In this document: piece by piece, positions 42,292-51,264 of the stretch | Numbering within the stretch: the stretch's first letter is position 1 | How the letters are laid out: each line of letters opens with the position of its first letter | DNA from: DASUHT01 sp038230835 | Lineage (GTDB): Bacteria > Actinomycetota > Thermoleophilia > Gaiellales > JAICJC01 | Assembly (NCBI GenBank): GCA_038230835.1 | Contig: JBBRMM010000015.1 | Coordinates: forward strand, 29,351 to 93,350 | Direction: 5' to 3' | Length of the DNA stretch: 64,000 nt | Made by a program: the position numbers and the translations under genes | The notes under the pieces: generated by a model | What the model was told of the DNA's origin: nothing | Databases searched by the model: none | The model's input: only the letters and a program-made list of their open reading frames with translations

Positions 42292-43515
42292 GTGACGGAG
42301 ACGGCGGCCAGCAGCACCCGTACCTATGCCATGGGCACCCCCAGCCTGCTGCGCGCGATCAACGAGCGCACCATCCTCGAGCTGATCCGGCGTGGCGGCG
42401 CCATGTCGCGAGCGCAGGTCGCCCGCCGCAGCGGCCTGTCCAAGCCGACGGTGTCGCAGGCGCTGGTCGGGCTGGAGGAGGCCGGCCTGGTGCACGAGAC
42501 CGGCCGCTCCACCGGCCGCAAGGGACCGGGTGCGGTGTTGTACGAGCTGAACCCGGACGCCGGCTGGGTGGTGGGGATCGACGTCGGTCGCCACTGGGTG
42601 CGGGCGGCGCTCGCCGACATCACCGGCACGGTGCGCGCCCGCCGCGACGAGCGCACGCGGCGAACCGCCGACTCGCTGGTCGCCCAGCTCGGCGAGCTCG
42701 CTCACAGGCTGGCCGGTGACCATGGGCTCGAGTGGTCGCGGATCACCCACGCCACGATCGGCAATCCGGGCGTGCTCGACCTCTCACGGGATCAGCTTGC
42801 GCTCAGCCCCAACGTGCCCGGCTGGGGCAAGCAGGGCCTCGTCGAGGCGCTTCGCCGCGAGCTCGGCACCAACGTCAGCTTCGACAACGACGTCAACCTT
42901 GCGGCGCTCGGCGAGCAGGCCCGTGGTCTCGGCCGCGACGTGTCGAACTTCGTGCTGCTCTGGGTCGGGACGGGGATCGGGCTGGGGATCGTGATCGACG
43001 GCACGCTCTACCGGGGAGCCGCGGGTGCCGCCGGCGAGATCGCCTACCTGCCGGTCGGCCCCGGGGACCCGCATGACCCGGCGTACCGCCGCCGCGGCCA
43101 GCTCGAGGAGTCGGCGGCGGCCGCCGCCGCGGTTGCGCTGGCCCGGGGCGAGGGCCTGCGGGCAACGAGCCCCAAATCCGTGTTCGCGGCCGCCCGGCGT
43201 GGGGACGCGGCCGCGCTGCGGGTCGTCGAGGCGCTGGCCGGGCGGATCGCGCTGGCGATCGCGGCCGTCGCGCCGGTGCTCGACCCCGAGCTGGTGGTGC
43301 TCGGCGGTGGGATCGGCGCCGGTGGGGGCGACCTGCTGCTCGCCCCGATCGAGCTCGAACTGGAGCAGATCTCGCCGTTTCGGCCCAGGTTGGCGGTCTC
43401 CGCGCTGGGAGACCAGGTGGTGTTGCACGGAGCGGTGGCGACCGCCCTTGCGGCGGCGCAGGATCAGGTGTTCAATCGCAATCGCGAAGCGGATCGAAGG
43501 GAGATAGTCATATGA
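42292..43515 (+). CDS. ROK-family transcriptional repressor
   Basis: A 407-residue NagC/XylR-type regulator. The N-terminal winged helix (INERTILELIRRGGAMSRAQVARRSGLSKPTVSQAL) precedes a ROK kinase-like domain with GIDVGRHWVRAAL, FDNDVNLAALGEQ, WVGTGIGLGIVIDG and the GAAGAAGEIAYLPVG segment. The usual ROK zinc cysteine cluster is missing (the region reads PGDPHDPAYRRRGQLEE). GTG 42292 is most probable and would be leaderless. It should sense a sugar or sugar phosphate and bind the two shared palindromes, joining this operon with the genes at 1.4-6.6 kb. ATGA overlaps the binding-protein gene. Confidence 0.93.
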   Translation: MTETAASSTRTYAMGTPSLLRAINERTILELIRRGGAMSRAQVARRSGLSKPTVSQALVGLEEAGLVHETGRSTGRKGPGAVLYELNPDAGWVVGIDVGRHWVRAALADITGTVRARRDERTRRTADSLVAQLGELAHRLAGDHGLEWSRITHATIGNPGVLDLSRDQLALSPNVPGWGKQGLVEALRRELGTNVSFDNDVNLAALGEQARGLGRDVSNFVLLWVGTGIGLGIVIDGTLYRGAAGAAGEIAYLPVGPGDPHDPAYRRRGQLEESAAAAAAVALARGEGLRATSPKSVFAAARRGDAAALRVVEALAGRIALAIAAVAPVLDPELVVLGGGIGAGGGDLLLAPIELELEQISPFRPRLAVSALGDQVVLHGAVATALAAAQDQVFNRNREADRREIVI

Positions 43516-44903
43516 CCAAGCGTGCCGCACAACAACGGCCGCGGTGGGGCGGCGGCCTGCGGGGACGGCTCACGACGCTCTGGCTGGGAGCGGCCCTGGC
43601 GGCCGCGGCCGGGTGCGGAGGCAGCTCGTCGAACCCGACGACGAGTTCGGCGACGTCGCATAAGCCGGTCACCATCACCATGTGGGATCTGTATGGGGGG
43701 GAAGAGGGCAAGCCGTTCCAAGCCGCGTTCAAGGGCTTCCACAAGCTCTATCCGTGGATCACGGTCAAGCAGGTCCTCCAGCCGAACACTGACAACGACA
43801 CGTTCGACCCCAACCTCGTCGCCGCGCTGAAGGGCGGCGCAGGTCCGGACGTCGCGCTGGCTTTCGGGCCCGACTACATCGGCCAGTATTGCTCCAGCGG
43901 GCTGTGGAAGGACCTGACGCCGTTCATGCAGCGCGACCACGTCTCGATCGACCAGTTCGCGAAGGCGGCTCTGACCTACACCAACTTCGCCGGCAAGCAG
44001 TGCGCCCTGCCGTCGCTGACCGACGCCTATGGCCTGTACTACAACAAGACCATGCTGGCCAAACAGCACATCTCTCCACCCAAGACGATGGATGAGCTGA
44101 TGGCCGACGCCAAGAAGCTGACCGTGCTCAACCCGGATGGGTCGATCAAGGTTGCCGGGTTCGTGCCGCTCGACTTCTGGGAGGAGCTCGGACCGCCGGA
44201 CCTCGCGCGGGCGTGGAACGCCCAGTGGTTCGACGCGTCCGGCAACCCCATTCTGGCCACCGACCCCGGGTGGACCGCGGCCTTCAACTGGCAGAAGCAG
44301 CTGGTCGACTTCTACGGCTACAACAACATCGAGAGGTTCTTCGCCACCTACAACAACGCCGAGTTCAACCCCACAAACGGGTTCGAAAACGGCAAGGTCG
44401 CGATGGTCTTCGACGGGGAATGGCGCACGGCGTTCATCACCCGTGACAAGTCCAAGGTCAACTACGGCACCACCTTCTTCCCGGCCGCCGTGCCGAGCGT
44501 CTACGGCTCGGGCCGGGTGGGCGGCGACGTGGTCGGCATGACCAACGGGACGAAGCATCCCGACGAGGCGTGGCTGCTGGTGAAGTACCTGGCCACCGAC
44601 ACCAAGTACCTGACGACGATGGCAGGCGCTCCCCCGGCCGGTGTGGGGAACGTGCCGACGACGGCCGCAGCGGGAAAGGTCTCGCTCAACGACCCGCCAC
44701 AGTTCAAGACCTTCATCGACGTGTGGAATAACCCGCTGTCATCGTTCTCGCCGCCGCTGCAGGCCTCCGGCGGTGGGTACGCCGATCTCGTCAACACCTT
44801 CGACGACAAGTGGGTCAAGGGGCAGATCCCCGACCTGCACGCCGCGCTGGTGCAGCTCGACCAGGACATCAAGAACCAGCTCTCACAGGGACAGGTGCCA
44901 TAG
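43512..44903 (+). CDS. Sugar ABC transporter substrate-binding lipoprotein (CUT1)
   Basis: A 463-residue SBP_bac_1 protein. The signal has a lipobox before Cys35 (AALAAAAGCGGSS). VTITMWDLYGGEEGKPF is the usual family opening; PDVALAFGPDYIGQYCSSG, YGLYYNKTMLAK and GKVAMVFDGEWR match oligosaccharide-binding proteins. It captures a sugar outside the membrane for the two permeases that follow. ATGA overlap with the ROK gene and ATAG overlap with permease 1 make it part of a tightly packed operon. The ligand is probably a glycoside or amino sugar processed by the GH4, kinase and isomerase genes of this regulon. Confidence 0.92.
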   Translation: MTKRAAQQRPRWGGGLRGRLTTLWLGAALAAAAGCGGSSSNPTTSSATSHKPVTITMWDLYGGEEGKPFQAAFKGFHKLYPWITVKQVLQPNTDNDTFDPNLVAALKGGAGPDVALAFGPDYIGQYCSSGLWKDLTPFMQRDHVSIDQFAKAALTYTNFAGKQCALPSLTDAYGLYYNKTMLAKQHISPPKTMDELMADAKKLTVLNPDGSIKVAGFVPLDFWEELGPPDLARAWNAQWFDASGNPILATDPGWTAAFNWQKQLVDFYGYNNIERFFATYNNAEFNPTNGFENGKVAMVFDGEWRTAFITRDKSKVNYGTTFFPAAVPSVYGSGRVGGDVVGMTNGTKHPDEAWLLVKYLATDTKYLTTMAGAPPAGVGNVPTTAAAGKVSLNDPPQFKTFIDVWNNPLSSFSPPLQASGGGYADLVNTFDDKWVKGQIPDLHAALVQLDQDIKNQLSQGQVP

Positions 44904-45907
44904 CGGTCTCGCAAGAGCCTGCCTTCGCGCCGATCCCGCGGCGCACGCCGGCTGAGCGCCGGCGTGCGCGGCGGCGGGCGTCGGCGCGCAAGTACGGGAC
45001 GGTGCTGCTGCTGCTCTCCCCGTGGATCATCGGCTTCGCGGCGTTCACCGCGGGGCCGATGCTGCTCACCCTCTACTACTCGTTCACCCACTACGACCTG
45101 CTGAACGCCCCCCACTGGGTCGGGCTCGACAACTACCGCTTCATGTTCGGGCAGCTGACGATCAACGGCCAGTCGCACCAGGGGGATCCGTTCTTCTGGC
45201 AGTCGGTGCGAAACACCTTGTGGATCATCGCCTTCGGCGTACCGCTGCGCGTCGTCTGCTCCATGGGCACGGCGATGCTGCTGACTCGGCCCAAGCGCGG
45301 CGTCAACATGTATCGCACGCTCTTCTTCATGCCGTCGCTCGCCCCCACAGTCGCGGCAACGCTGGTGTTCGTGTACCTGCTCAACCCGAGCACCGGGCCG
45401 GTCAACCTGGCTCTCGGCAAGCTCGGGCTCTCGGCGCCGCTGTGGTTCTTCGACGCCACCTGGGCCAAGCCCGCGCTGCTGGTGCTGGGGCTGTGGGGGA
45501 TCGGCGACGCGATCGTGCTCTACCTGGCCGGCCTCCTGAACGTGCCCCGCCAGCTGTACGAGGCGATCGCGATGGAGGGTGCGAACGCCTGGCAGCGCTT
45601 CCGGTACGTGACACTGCCGATGCTGACGCCGGTGATCTTCTTCACCGTCGTCATCGGGGTGATCGACGGTTTCCAGTACTTTGACCAGGCCTACGTCGGC
45701 GCCACAACGGTGTCGGGGCAGGTGGGGGCGCCGCAGGGGGCGCTGCTCTTCTACACGGTGTGGCTGTATCAGCAGGCCTTCACCTACTTCCACATGGGCT
45801 ATGCCGCGGCCATGGCCTGGGTGCTGTTCCTGATCACGATGTTCGTGACCGCGGTGCTGCTGGTCACCTCCAAGCGCTGGGTGCACTACGGAGGAGGGCT
45901 CTCATAG
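44900..45907 (+). CDS. Sugar ABC transporter permease (MalF/UgpA-like)
   Basis: A permease of about 335 residues with six membrane segments; the first is YGTVLLLLSPWIIGFAAFTAGP. The EAA loop that contacts the ATPase reads QLYEAIAMEGANAWQRFRYVTLPML. The frame has no ATG, GTG or TTG between the middle of the preceding gene (GTG 44810) and a GTG inside the first helix. The natural start is ATA at 44900-44902, overlapping the TAG stop of the binding protein as ATAG, with AGGGACAGG just upstream. The resulting N-terminus (AVSQEPAFAPIPRRT) is typical. The next gene shows the same arrangement. Confidence 0.88.
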   Translation: MAVSQEPAFAPIPRRTPAERRRARRRASARKYGTVLLLLSPWIIGFAAFTAGPMLLTLYYSFTHYDLLNAPHWVGLDNYRFMFGQLTINGQSHQGDPFFWQSVRNTLWIIAFGVPLRVVCSMGTAMLLTRPKRGVNMYRTLFFMPSLAPTVAATLVFVYLLNPSTGPVNLALGKLGLSAPLWFFDATWAKPALLVLGLWGIGDAIVLYLAGLLNVPRQLYEAIAMEGANAWQRFRYVTLPMLTPVIFFTVVIGVIDGFQYFDQAYVGATTVSGQVGAPQGALLFYTVWLYQQAFTYFHMGYAAAMAWVLFLITMFVTAVLLVTSKRWVHYGGGLS

Positions 45908-46794
45908 CAACGGCCACCGTCCACCCCCGGCGCGTCTCACAGAGCGTGCGCCGCCGCCGGTTCCTGATGGGAGTGGCCGACCACGTGGTGCTGATCACGG
46001 TCTCACTGGCGTTCGTGCTGCCGGTGCTGTTCATGCTGCTGACCGCGATTATGACCGATCAGCAGGCGCTGTCATCGAGGGTGATCCCGGACCCGTTCGT
46101 GTGGAAGAACTTCGTCACCGTCTTCCACCAGATCGACATCCCGCGGTACGCGTGGAACACGCTGCTCTATGCGGGGCTCTCCACGCTCGGTGTGGTGATC
46201 TCGTGCGTGCCGGTCGCCTATGCGTTCTCGCGCCTGGAGTGGCGGGGGCGAAACGTGGTCTTCCTGCTCGTGCTGTCGACCCTGATGCTGCCCAACCAGG
46301 TCACCTCGATCCCGCTCTACATCCTGTTCGCCAAGCAGTTCCATCAGTGGACAGGGATCCAGTTCATCGGCACGCTGAAGCCGCTGATCGTGCCCAGCTT
46401 CTTCGGCGACGCCTTCTCGATCTTCCTGCTCCGGCAGTTCTTCATGACAATCCCCAAGGAGCTCACCGACGCGATGCGGGTGGACGGCGCCGGAGAGCTG
46501 CAGATCCTGCTGCGGGTGATCGTGCCGCTCGCCAAGCCGGCGATTGCGGCTGTGGCGCTGTTCAACTTCATCTACGCCTGGAACGACTTCTACGGCCCGT
46601 TGGTGTACCTGGCGTCGAACCCCGATGCACAGACGCTGTCGATCGCCCTGCAGGGCTTCCGAGGCCTGCACCACGTGAACTGGAACCTGACCATGGCGGC
46701 GGCGCTGCTGTTCATGCTGCCGGTGATCGTGATCTTCTTCCTCGCCCAGCGCGTGTTCATCGAGGGGGTGACCCTGACCGGAGTCAAGGGGTAG
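45904..46794 (+). CDS. Sugar ABC transporter permease (MalG/UgpE-like)
   Basis: A 296-residue permease partner with six helices; the EAA loop is ELTDAMRVDGAGELQILLRVIVPLAKPA and the C-terminus FFLAQRVFIEGVTLTGVKG is family-typical. The best start is ATA 45904-45906 in an ATAG overlap with the TAG of permease 1, preceded by a strong GGAGGAGGG ribosome site at about nine bases. The only later canonical candidates are GTG and ATG codons after residue 14, next to the first helix and without a good ribosome site. It lacks an ATPase partner in the operon; the ATPase at 1425 is the likely one. Confidence 0.9.
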   Translation: MATATVHPRRVSQSVRRRRFLMGVADHVVLITVSLAFVLPVLFMLLTAIMTDQQALSSRVIPDPFVWKNFVTVFHQIDIPRYAWNTLLYAGLSTLGVVISCVPVAYAFSRLEWRGRNVVFLLVLSTLMLPNQVTSIPLYILFAKQFHQWTGIQFIGTLKPLIVPSFFGDAFSIFLLRQFFMTIPKELTDAMRVDGAGELQILLRVIVPLAKPAIAAVALFNFIYAWNDFYGPLVYLASNPDAQTLSIALQGFRGLHHVNWNLTMAAALLFMLPVIVIFFLAQRVFIEGVTLTGVKG

Positions 46795-46797
46795 ACG

Positions 46798-46818
46798 GCT
46801 GCCCGAGCGCCGGGCGGC
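46798..46818 (+). terminator. Intercistronic hairpin after the permease genes
   Basis: GCTGCCCG (46798-46805) pairs with CGGGCGGC (46811-46818) over a 5-base loop, one mismatch. It lies between permease 2 and the oxidoreductase gene in an otherwise continuous operon and may attenuate transcription or stabilise the upstream mRNA. Confidence 0.4.
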
Positions 46819-46857
46819 GAGATCGGAGATCATACGAACGACCTTGCAGGGATCGTC

Positions 46858-47817
46858 GTGACAGACCCTCTTCGGATCGGCCTGGTCGGCTCGGGCTGGA
46901 TCATGGATTTCCACGCCCGCGGCGTGCTCGCGCATCCGCGCGCCGAGCTGGTGGCGGCCGCGAACTGGCGGGCGCCGTCGCTTGAGCGTCTGGCGCACGC
47001 CCACCGGATCGGACGGCGCACGACGCGCTGGGAAGACCTGGTCGGCGACGGCGGCGTCGACGCGGTGGTGATCGGTACCCCCAACGCCCTCCACGCCCCG
47101 CAGGCGATCGCCTTTCTGCGCGCAGGCCAGCACGTGCTGGTGGAGAAGCCGATGGCTCTGGACGGGACGCAGGCCGCCGCGATGGTGGACGCTGCGCGGT
47201 CGTCGGGGGCGCGGCTGATGGTGGCTCACTGCTGGCGCTTCCACCCCGATGTGATCGCTCTTCGGGATCGCGTCGCGGCCGGCGAACTGGGCGAGATCGT
47301 GAAGACCCGCGGGTACGGCGTCCACCCCGGGTGGGGGCCGTCCGGCTGGTTCACGCAACGAGAGCTGGCGGGCGGCGGCGCGCTGGTGGACATGGGCGTA
47401 CATGCGATCGACACCGCGCGCTTCCTGCTCGGCGACCCCGAGCCGCAGCGCGTGTGCGCGGCGATCGGTACCCGCTATGGGTCATACGACGTGGACGACG
47501 ACGGGATCCTTCTCATCTCCTGGTCGAACGGCACCAACTCGGTGGTCGAGTCGGGGTGGTGGCAGCCCCACGCCGCGGGCATGGAGGCTGAGACCGAGGT
47601 GTATGGCACCGCGGGATTCGCCCGCGTCTTTGCGACGGCGCAGCCTCCCCACCCGGACTACGAGCACTGTCCGCAGAGCATGTACAGCGCCCAGATGGCG
47701 GAGTTCGTGGACGCCATCGCGGATGGACGGGCACCGCGTCCCGGTGGCGCCGACGGGGTGGTCGTGATGCGCGTGGTCGAAGAGGCGTATCGATCCTCGG
47801 CGGCGGTCGCGTCGTGA
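46858..47817 (+). CDS. Gfo/Idh/MocA-family oxidoreductase
   Basis: A 319-residue NAD(P)-dependent dehydrogenase. IGLVGSGWIMDFHARGVL is the Rossmann start, VLVEKPMALDG has the catalytic Lys of the EKP motif, and GGALVDMGVHAID carries the active-site aspartate/histidine region. The family oxidises or reduces sugars and cyclitols (inositol dehydrogenase, 1,5-anhydrofructose reductase and others). GTG 46858 follows GCAGGGA. It overlaps the next kinase gene by GTGA. As part of the ROK operon it likely oxidises the imported sugar or its derivative; the exact position of attack cannot be read. Confidence 0.9.
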   Translation: MTDPLRIGLVGSGWIMDFHARGVLAHPRAELVAAANWRAPSLERLAHAHRIGRRTTRWEDLVGDGGVDAVVIGTPNALHAPQAIAFLRAGQHVLVEKPMALDGTQAAAMVDAARSSGARLMVAHCWRFHPDVIALRDRVAAGELGEIVKTRGYGVHPGWGPSGWFTQRELAGGGALVDMGVHAIDTARFLLGDPEPQRVCAAIGTRYGSYDVDDDGILLISWSNGTNSVVESGWWQPHAAGMEAETEVYGTAGFARVFATAQPPHPDYEHCPQSMYSAQMAEFVDAIADGRAPRPGGADGVVVMRVVEEAYRSSAAVAS

Positions 47818-48812
47818 CGCTCGTGCTCGGTGTGGACGGTGGGGGCAGCAAGACCCACGCCGTCGTCACGGACGAGTTGGGCACGGTGCGCGGATTCTCT
47901 ACCGCCGGCCCTTCGAACTGGGAGGCCGCCGGATTGCGCGGCGCAGCGGACGCACTGCGCGAGGGCTCGACCCGGGCGCTGGAGGCTGCGAGCGGCGGTT
48001 TGGGGCAGCTCGATGCCGCCGCATTCGGGCTGGCCGGACTCGATTGGGCGTCCGACGAGCCCCGCCTGCGCGGGGTGCTCGACGAGTTCGGGCTGCCCGC
48101 TGCCTACGTGCTGGTGAACGATGCGTTCGTCGCCCTGCGGGCCGGGACGCCCGAGCCGCACGGAGTGGTGCTGGTGGCCGGCACCGGAGCGATTGCCGGG
48201 GGGCGCAACCGTGCCGGCCAGACCTACCGCACGCTTGGCCAGGGCGCGGGGCTGGGCGACGTCGGCTCCGCCAGCGACGTCTCGGAGAAGGCCGTGCGGG
48301 CCGTGGCGGACGCCTACACCGGAAGGGGCCCGACGACGGTGCTCACGGAGGAGCTGTGCTCGCTCGGCGGCTGCCACTCGGCGCTCGAGTTCCTCGAGCA
48401 GTACAGCCGGGGGATAGAACCTCCGCGCAGCGCCGCTCCCCTGGTGATGCGGGCCGCCGAGGCCGGCGACGACGTGGCGCGATCGATCGTCGAGTGGGCC
48501 GGCGCCGCTCTCGGCGAATCGGCGGCGCTGGTCGCGCGACACCTCGACATGCTGGACGACGAGTTCGACGTTGTCCTCTCCGGTGGGCTCTTCCGTGCGG
48601 GCAACCCACTCCTGATGGACGCCATCTCCCGTGCGCTGCACCCTCACGCGCCGCGTGCCCGACCCGTCGTGCTCCAGGTTCCGCCGGTTGTCGGAAGCGT
48701 GCTGCTTGCTCTCGACTCGGTTGGCATCGCGCTCGACCCGGAGCGCCGGCGTGCGCTCGACGCGGCTGCGACCGACGCGGTCCGCAAGCGCGCGTGGGTC
48801 GAGCCGGCGTGA
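47814..48812 (+). CDS. BadF/NagK-type sugar kinase (second copy)
   Basis: A 332-residue ASKHA-fold kinase, paralogous to the protein at 2642. LVLGVDGGGSKTHAVVTDE is the first phosphate loop, LVAGTGAIAGG the second, and DVVLSGGLFRAGNP the adenosine motif. It probably phosphorylates an amino sugar such as GlcNAc or GlcN, or a related cyclitol. GTGA overlaps the oxidoreductase stop. Two such kinases under one probable ROK regulon imply two different phosphorylation steps or substrates. Confidence 0.85.
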   Translation: MTLVLGVDGGGSKTHAVVTDELGTVRGFSTAGPSNWEAAGLRGAADALREGSTRALEAASGGLGQLDAAAFGLAGLDWASDEPRLRGVLDEFGLPAAYVLVNDAFVALRAGTPEPHGVVLVAGTGAIAGGRNRAGQTYRTLGQGAGLGDVGSASDVSEKAVRAVADAYTGRGPTTVLTEELCSLGGCHSALEFLEQYSRGIEPPRSAAPLVMRAAEAGDDVARSIVEWAGAALGESAALVARHLDMLDDEFDVVLSGGLFRAGNPLLMDAISRALHPHAPRARPVVLQVPPVVGSVLLALDSVGIALDPERRRALDAAATDAVRKRAWVEPA

Positions 48813-48825
48813 GGGGGTTGGGGAC

Positions 48826-49839
48826 GTGGTCCCGGATCCGGGGTTTCCGCTCACGGTCGAGGTCGGTGCTGCGACGGCTCGTCTGACCGGGCTGTCCGAC
48901 CACGTGGTGTGCACGACCCCGCAGCCGTGGGCGCTGGTGTCGGCCGTTGTGCCGGCGCCGCTGGCCGTCGTGCAGTCGAGGAGCACGGCCAGGGATGCTC
49001 TCGAGCGCGCTGCCGCGTCCGTACCCGCGGCCGCAGAGGTGGTTGTGGGGCTGGGCGGTGGATCGAGTCTCGACACCGCCAAGTACATCGCCCACAGCTG
49101 CGGGCTCGGGCTGATCTCGATCCCCTCGATCCTGTCTGCCGATGCCGCGTTCACACCGTCGTTCGGGTATCGGGAGGAGGGCCGCGTGCGGTACGCGGGG
49201 CATGTGCGCCCGCGCGAGGTGATCGTCGACCCGGCGTTGATCCGGCAGGCGCCGATCGGGCTCGGCCGGGCCGGCGTGGGCGACCTGCTGGCGTGCTATA
49301 CGGCGCTCTACGATTGGCGGCTGGCGTCGAGCGCAGGACGGGGTGAGCCGTGGCAGCCGCAGGCAGCCGAGGTCGGCATGCGCATGCTCGACGACCTCGA
49401 GGACCGGATGCCGGAGCTGGTCGACCTGACGGACGAGGGCGTGGCCTGGCTGGCCGAGGGGTTGCGCACGGTCGGCGCGGCGCGCACAGCCTCGGGCCGG
49501 CGATTGGCGGAGGGCAGCGAGCATGCCCTGGCGGGCGCCCTCGAATGGCTGAGCGGCCGGAGCTTCGTGCACGGCAGCCTGATCGGGTTCTGCGTTCTCG
49601 TCATGAGCCAGGTGCAGGGCAACGACCCGGAGCGGCCCGAGCGGATCGTGCGCGGCGGGCTGGCCGGGGCGCGGGCCGACGCGCTGGGGATCGACGCCCG
49701 GCTGCTGGCGCGGGCATTCGATGTGCTGCCGGCGTATGCCCGCTCCGAGCGGCTCGCACCGAGCGTGATCGACGTCGTCGAGCTGTCGCCCGAACTCGCG
49801 GCAGAGGTGTTCGCCGCCGCCGTTGCCGGCATCAGCTGA
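48826..49839 (+). CDS. Glycerol-1-phosphate dehydrogenase/AraM-like iron-ADH-family enzyme
   Basis: A 337-residue member of the iron-dependent alcohol dehydrogenase/dehydroquinate-synthase-like superfamily. GLGGGSSLDTAKYIA binds NAD, SIPSILSADAAFTPSFGY matches the EgsA/AraM segment, and the metal ligands are probably the Asp of GRAGVGDLLA and the two His in EGSEHALAG and FVHGSLIGF. Relatives reduce dihydroxyacetone phosphate, act on polyol phosphates, or form cyclitol intermediates. GTG 48826 lies eight bases after GAGGGGG; the frame upstream overlaps the kinase. It is last of the ROK operon and converges on the phosphoesterase gene. Confidence 0.8.
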   Translation: MVPDPGFPLTVEVGAATARLTGLSDHVVCTTPQPWALVSAVVPAPLAVVQSRSTARDALERAAASVPAAAEVVVGLGGGSSLDTAKYIAHSCGLGLISIPSILSADAAFTPSFGYREEGRVRYAGHVRPREVIVDPALIRQAPIGLGRAGVGDLLACYTALYDWRLASSAGRGEPWQPQAAEVGMRMLDDLEDRMPELVDLTDEGVAWLAEGLRTVGAARTASGRRLAEGSEHALAGALEWLSGRSFVHGSLIGFCVLVMSQVQGNDPERPERIVRGGLAGARADALGIDARLLARAFDVLPAYARSERLAPSVIDVVELSPELAAEVFAAAVAGIS

Positions 49840-49846
49840 GCCACGT

Positions 49847-51187
49847 TCAGCCGAAGTTGAAGTCGCGCACCAGGTTGCCGAGGATGGGAACGTTCTCGCG
49901 CACCGTCGGGCGGGAGTCGGGGCGGCCGTCGGTGGCGGGATCGAGCCGCTGTCCACCCAGGAAGTCGTCCTCGATGAACTTGAGGTAGGCGTCGAAACTG
50001 AGCACCTGGTGGTCGACGAATCCGCGACGGGCGTAGGGGCTGATCACGAGCCCCGGCACCCGCAGGCCGTACCCGAAGGCGTCCACCTGGGGAGGCGCGA
50101 CGTGGTCGTAGAACCCGCCCCAGTCGTCCCAGGTCACGAAGATCGCCGTCGACTTCCAGTCGGGGCTCTGCATGACCGCGTGGACCAGCTTTGCCACCCA
50201 GCCCTGGCCGTTCGCAACTGAGGACGGTGGGTGCTCGGAGCTCCGCTCGTTCGGCACCACCCACGAGACGGCCGGCAGGGTGCCGCGGCGGGCATCGGTG
50301 AAGAACCGGCTGACGTCCTGCACGTTCCCCACCTGGTGGTCGGCCTGCACGGTGGCGAACCGCGGGAGTGGATTCCAGATACCCGGGGTGCCCGCCGACT
50401 GGTGCACGGCGCGACAGGTCATTGCTCCGCTGGGGCAGTCGGGGCGACCGCCTGCCGAGACGAAGTACCCCCAGCTGACGTGGTCGCGGTGCAGCAGGTA
50501 GGTGATGTCGGTCCAGCGATACGGCGCCCCCCGCGGCGTCGTCGACCCGCTGTTGGGGCTCGAAAGGTCGGTACGGCAGCTCAACGGCGAGGCCGTGGTG
50601 CACAGTGCCGACCACCCGGATACTCCGTACAGGTGGGACGGCAGGCTCCAGCCGCGGCCCGGCGCGAACATGTGGTCCTGCAGCACGTAGTGGTGCGCCA
50701 GGCTCCAGTACAACGGCAGTTCCGCGGCCGTGTGATAACCCATCACGTCGGGACGGGCGCGGGACAGGCTGCAGTTCGGGTCGTTGGGGTTCCCCGACCG
50801 CAGACACCCCGCCGAGGTGCGCTCTGCCGCGACGACGAAGCCGTTCATGCGGCCGCGGTTGATGTCGGTGGCCGCCGCTCCGGCAGTGTGCGGCCCACCG
50901 GCGTTGACCAGGGCGGTGTCGTGGTACGGACGTACACAGGTGTGGTGGGCGGGGTCGGGGACGCACAACGCCGGACGTCCGTGCCGCATCGGGATGCCGT
51001 CGGCTCCCGGGTAGGTACCGAAGTAGGAGTCGAACGACCGGTTCTCCTGCACGATCATGATCACGTGGCGGATCTTGTGGATGCCCGTGGCCGCGGGCGG
51101 CCCGAGCGCGGTCGAGGAGGTGTCTCCACAGGCGGTGCTCAGCGCGACAGCGAGCACGGCTGCGATGCCGATGGCGCGGCGTTGCAT
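49847..51187 (-). CDS. Phosphoesterase (phospholipase C/acid phosphatase family), lipoprotein
   Basis: A protein of about 446 residues of PF04185. The lipobox is ALSTACGDT (Cys near residue 20). HVIMIVQENRSFDSYFGTYPGADG is the family start; DHMFAPGRGWSLPSHLYGVSGW, PNERSSEHPPSS, and FVTWDDWGGFYDHVAPP follow with the expected acidic and histidine residues. The family cleaves phospholipids or phosphomonoesters outside the cell. I prefer ATG 51187, eight bases after a TACTCT -10; GTG 51193 is an alternative. No clear 11-bp Pho units are seen upstream, unlike the other phosphatases. Confidence 0.88.
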   Translation of the reverse strand: MQRRAIGIAAVLAVALSTACGDTSSTALGPPAATGIHKIRHVIMIVQENRSFDSYFGTYPGADGIPMRHGRPALCVPDPAHHTCVRPYHDTALVNAGGPHTAGAAATDINRGRMNGFVVAAERTSAGCLRSGNPNDPNCSLSRARPDVMGYHTAAELPLYWSLAHHYVLQDHMFAPGRGWSLPSHLYGVSGWSALCTTASPLSCRTDLSSPNSGSTTPRGAPYRWTDITYLLHRDHVSWGYFVSAGGRPDCPSGAMTCRAVHQSAGTPGIWNPLPRFATVQADHQVGNVQDVSRFFTDARRGTLPAVSWVVPNERSSEHPPSSVANGQGWVAKLVHAVMQSPDWKSTAIFVTWDDWGGFYDHVAPPQVDAFGYGLRVPGLVISPYARRGFVDHQVLSFDAYLKFIEDDFLGGQRLDPATDGRPDSRPTVRENVPILGNLVRDFNFG

Positions 51188-51264
51188 GGTCACCGAGAGT
51201 ACGCCGGGAAGATTGGCCCGCCGTTGCCGACTCCCCCGGCGGGGGAGCGGGATCGACGCGACGG

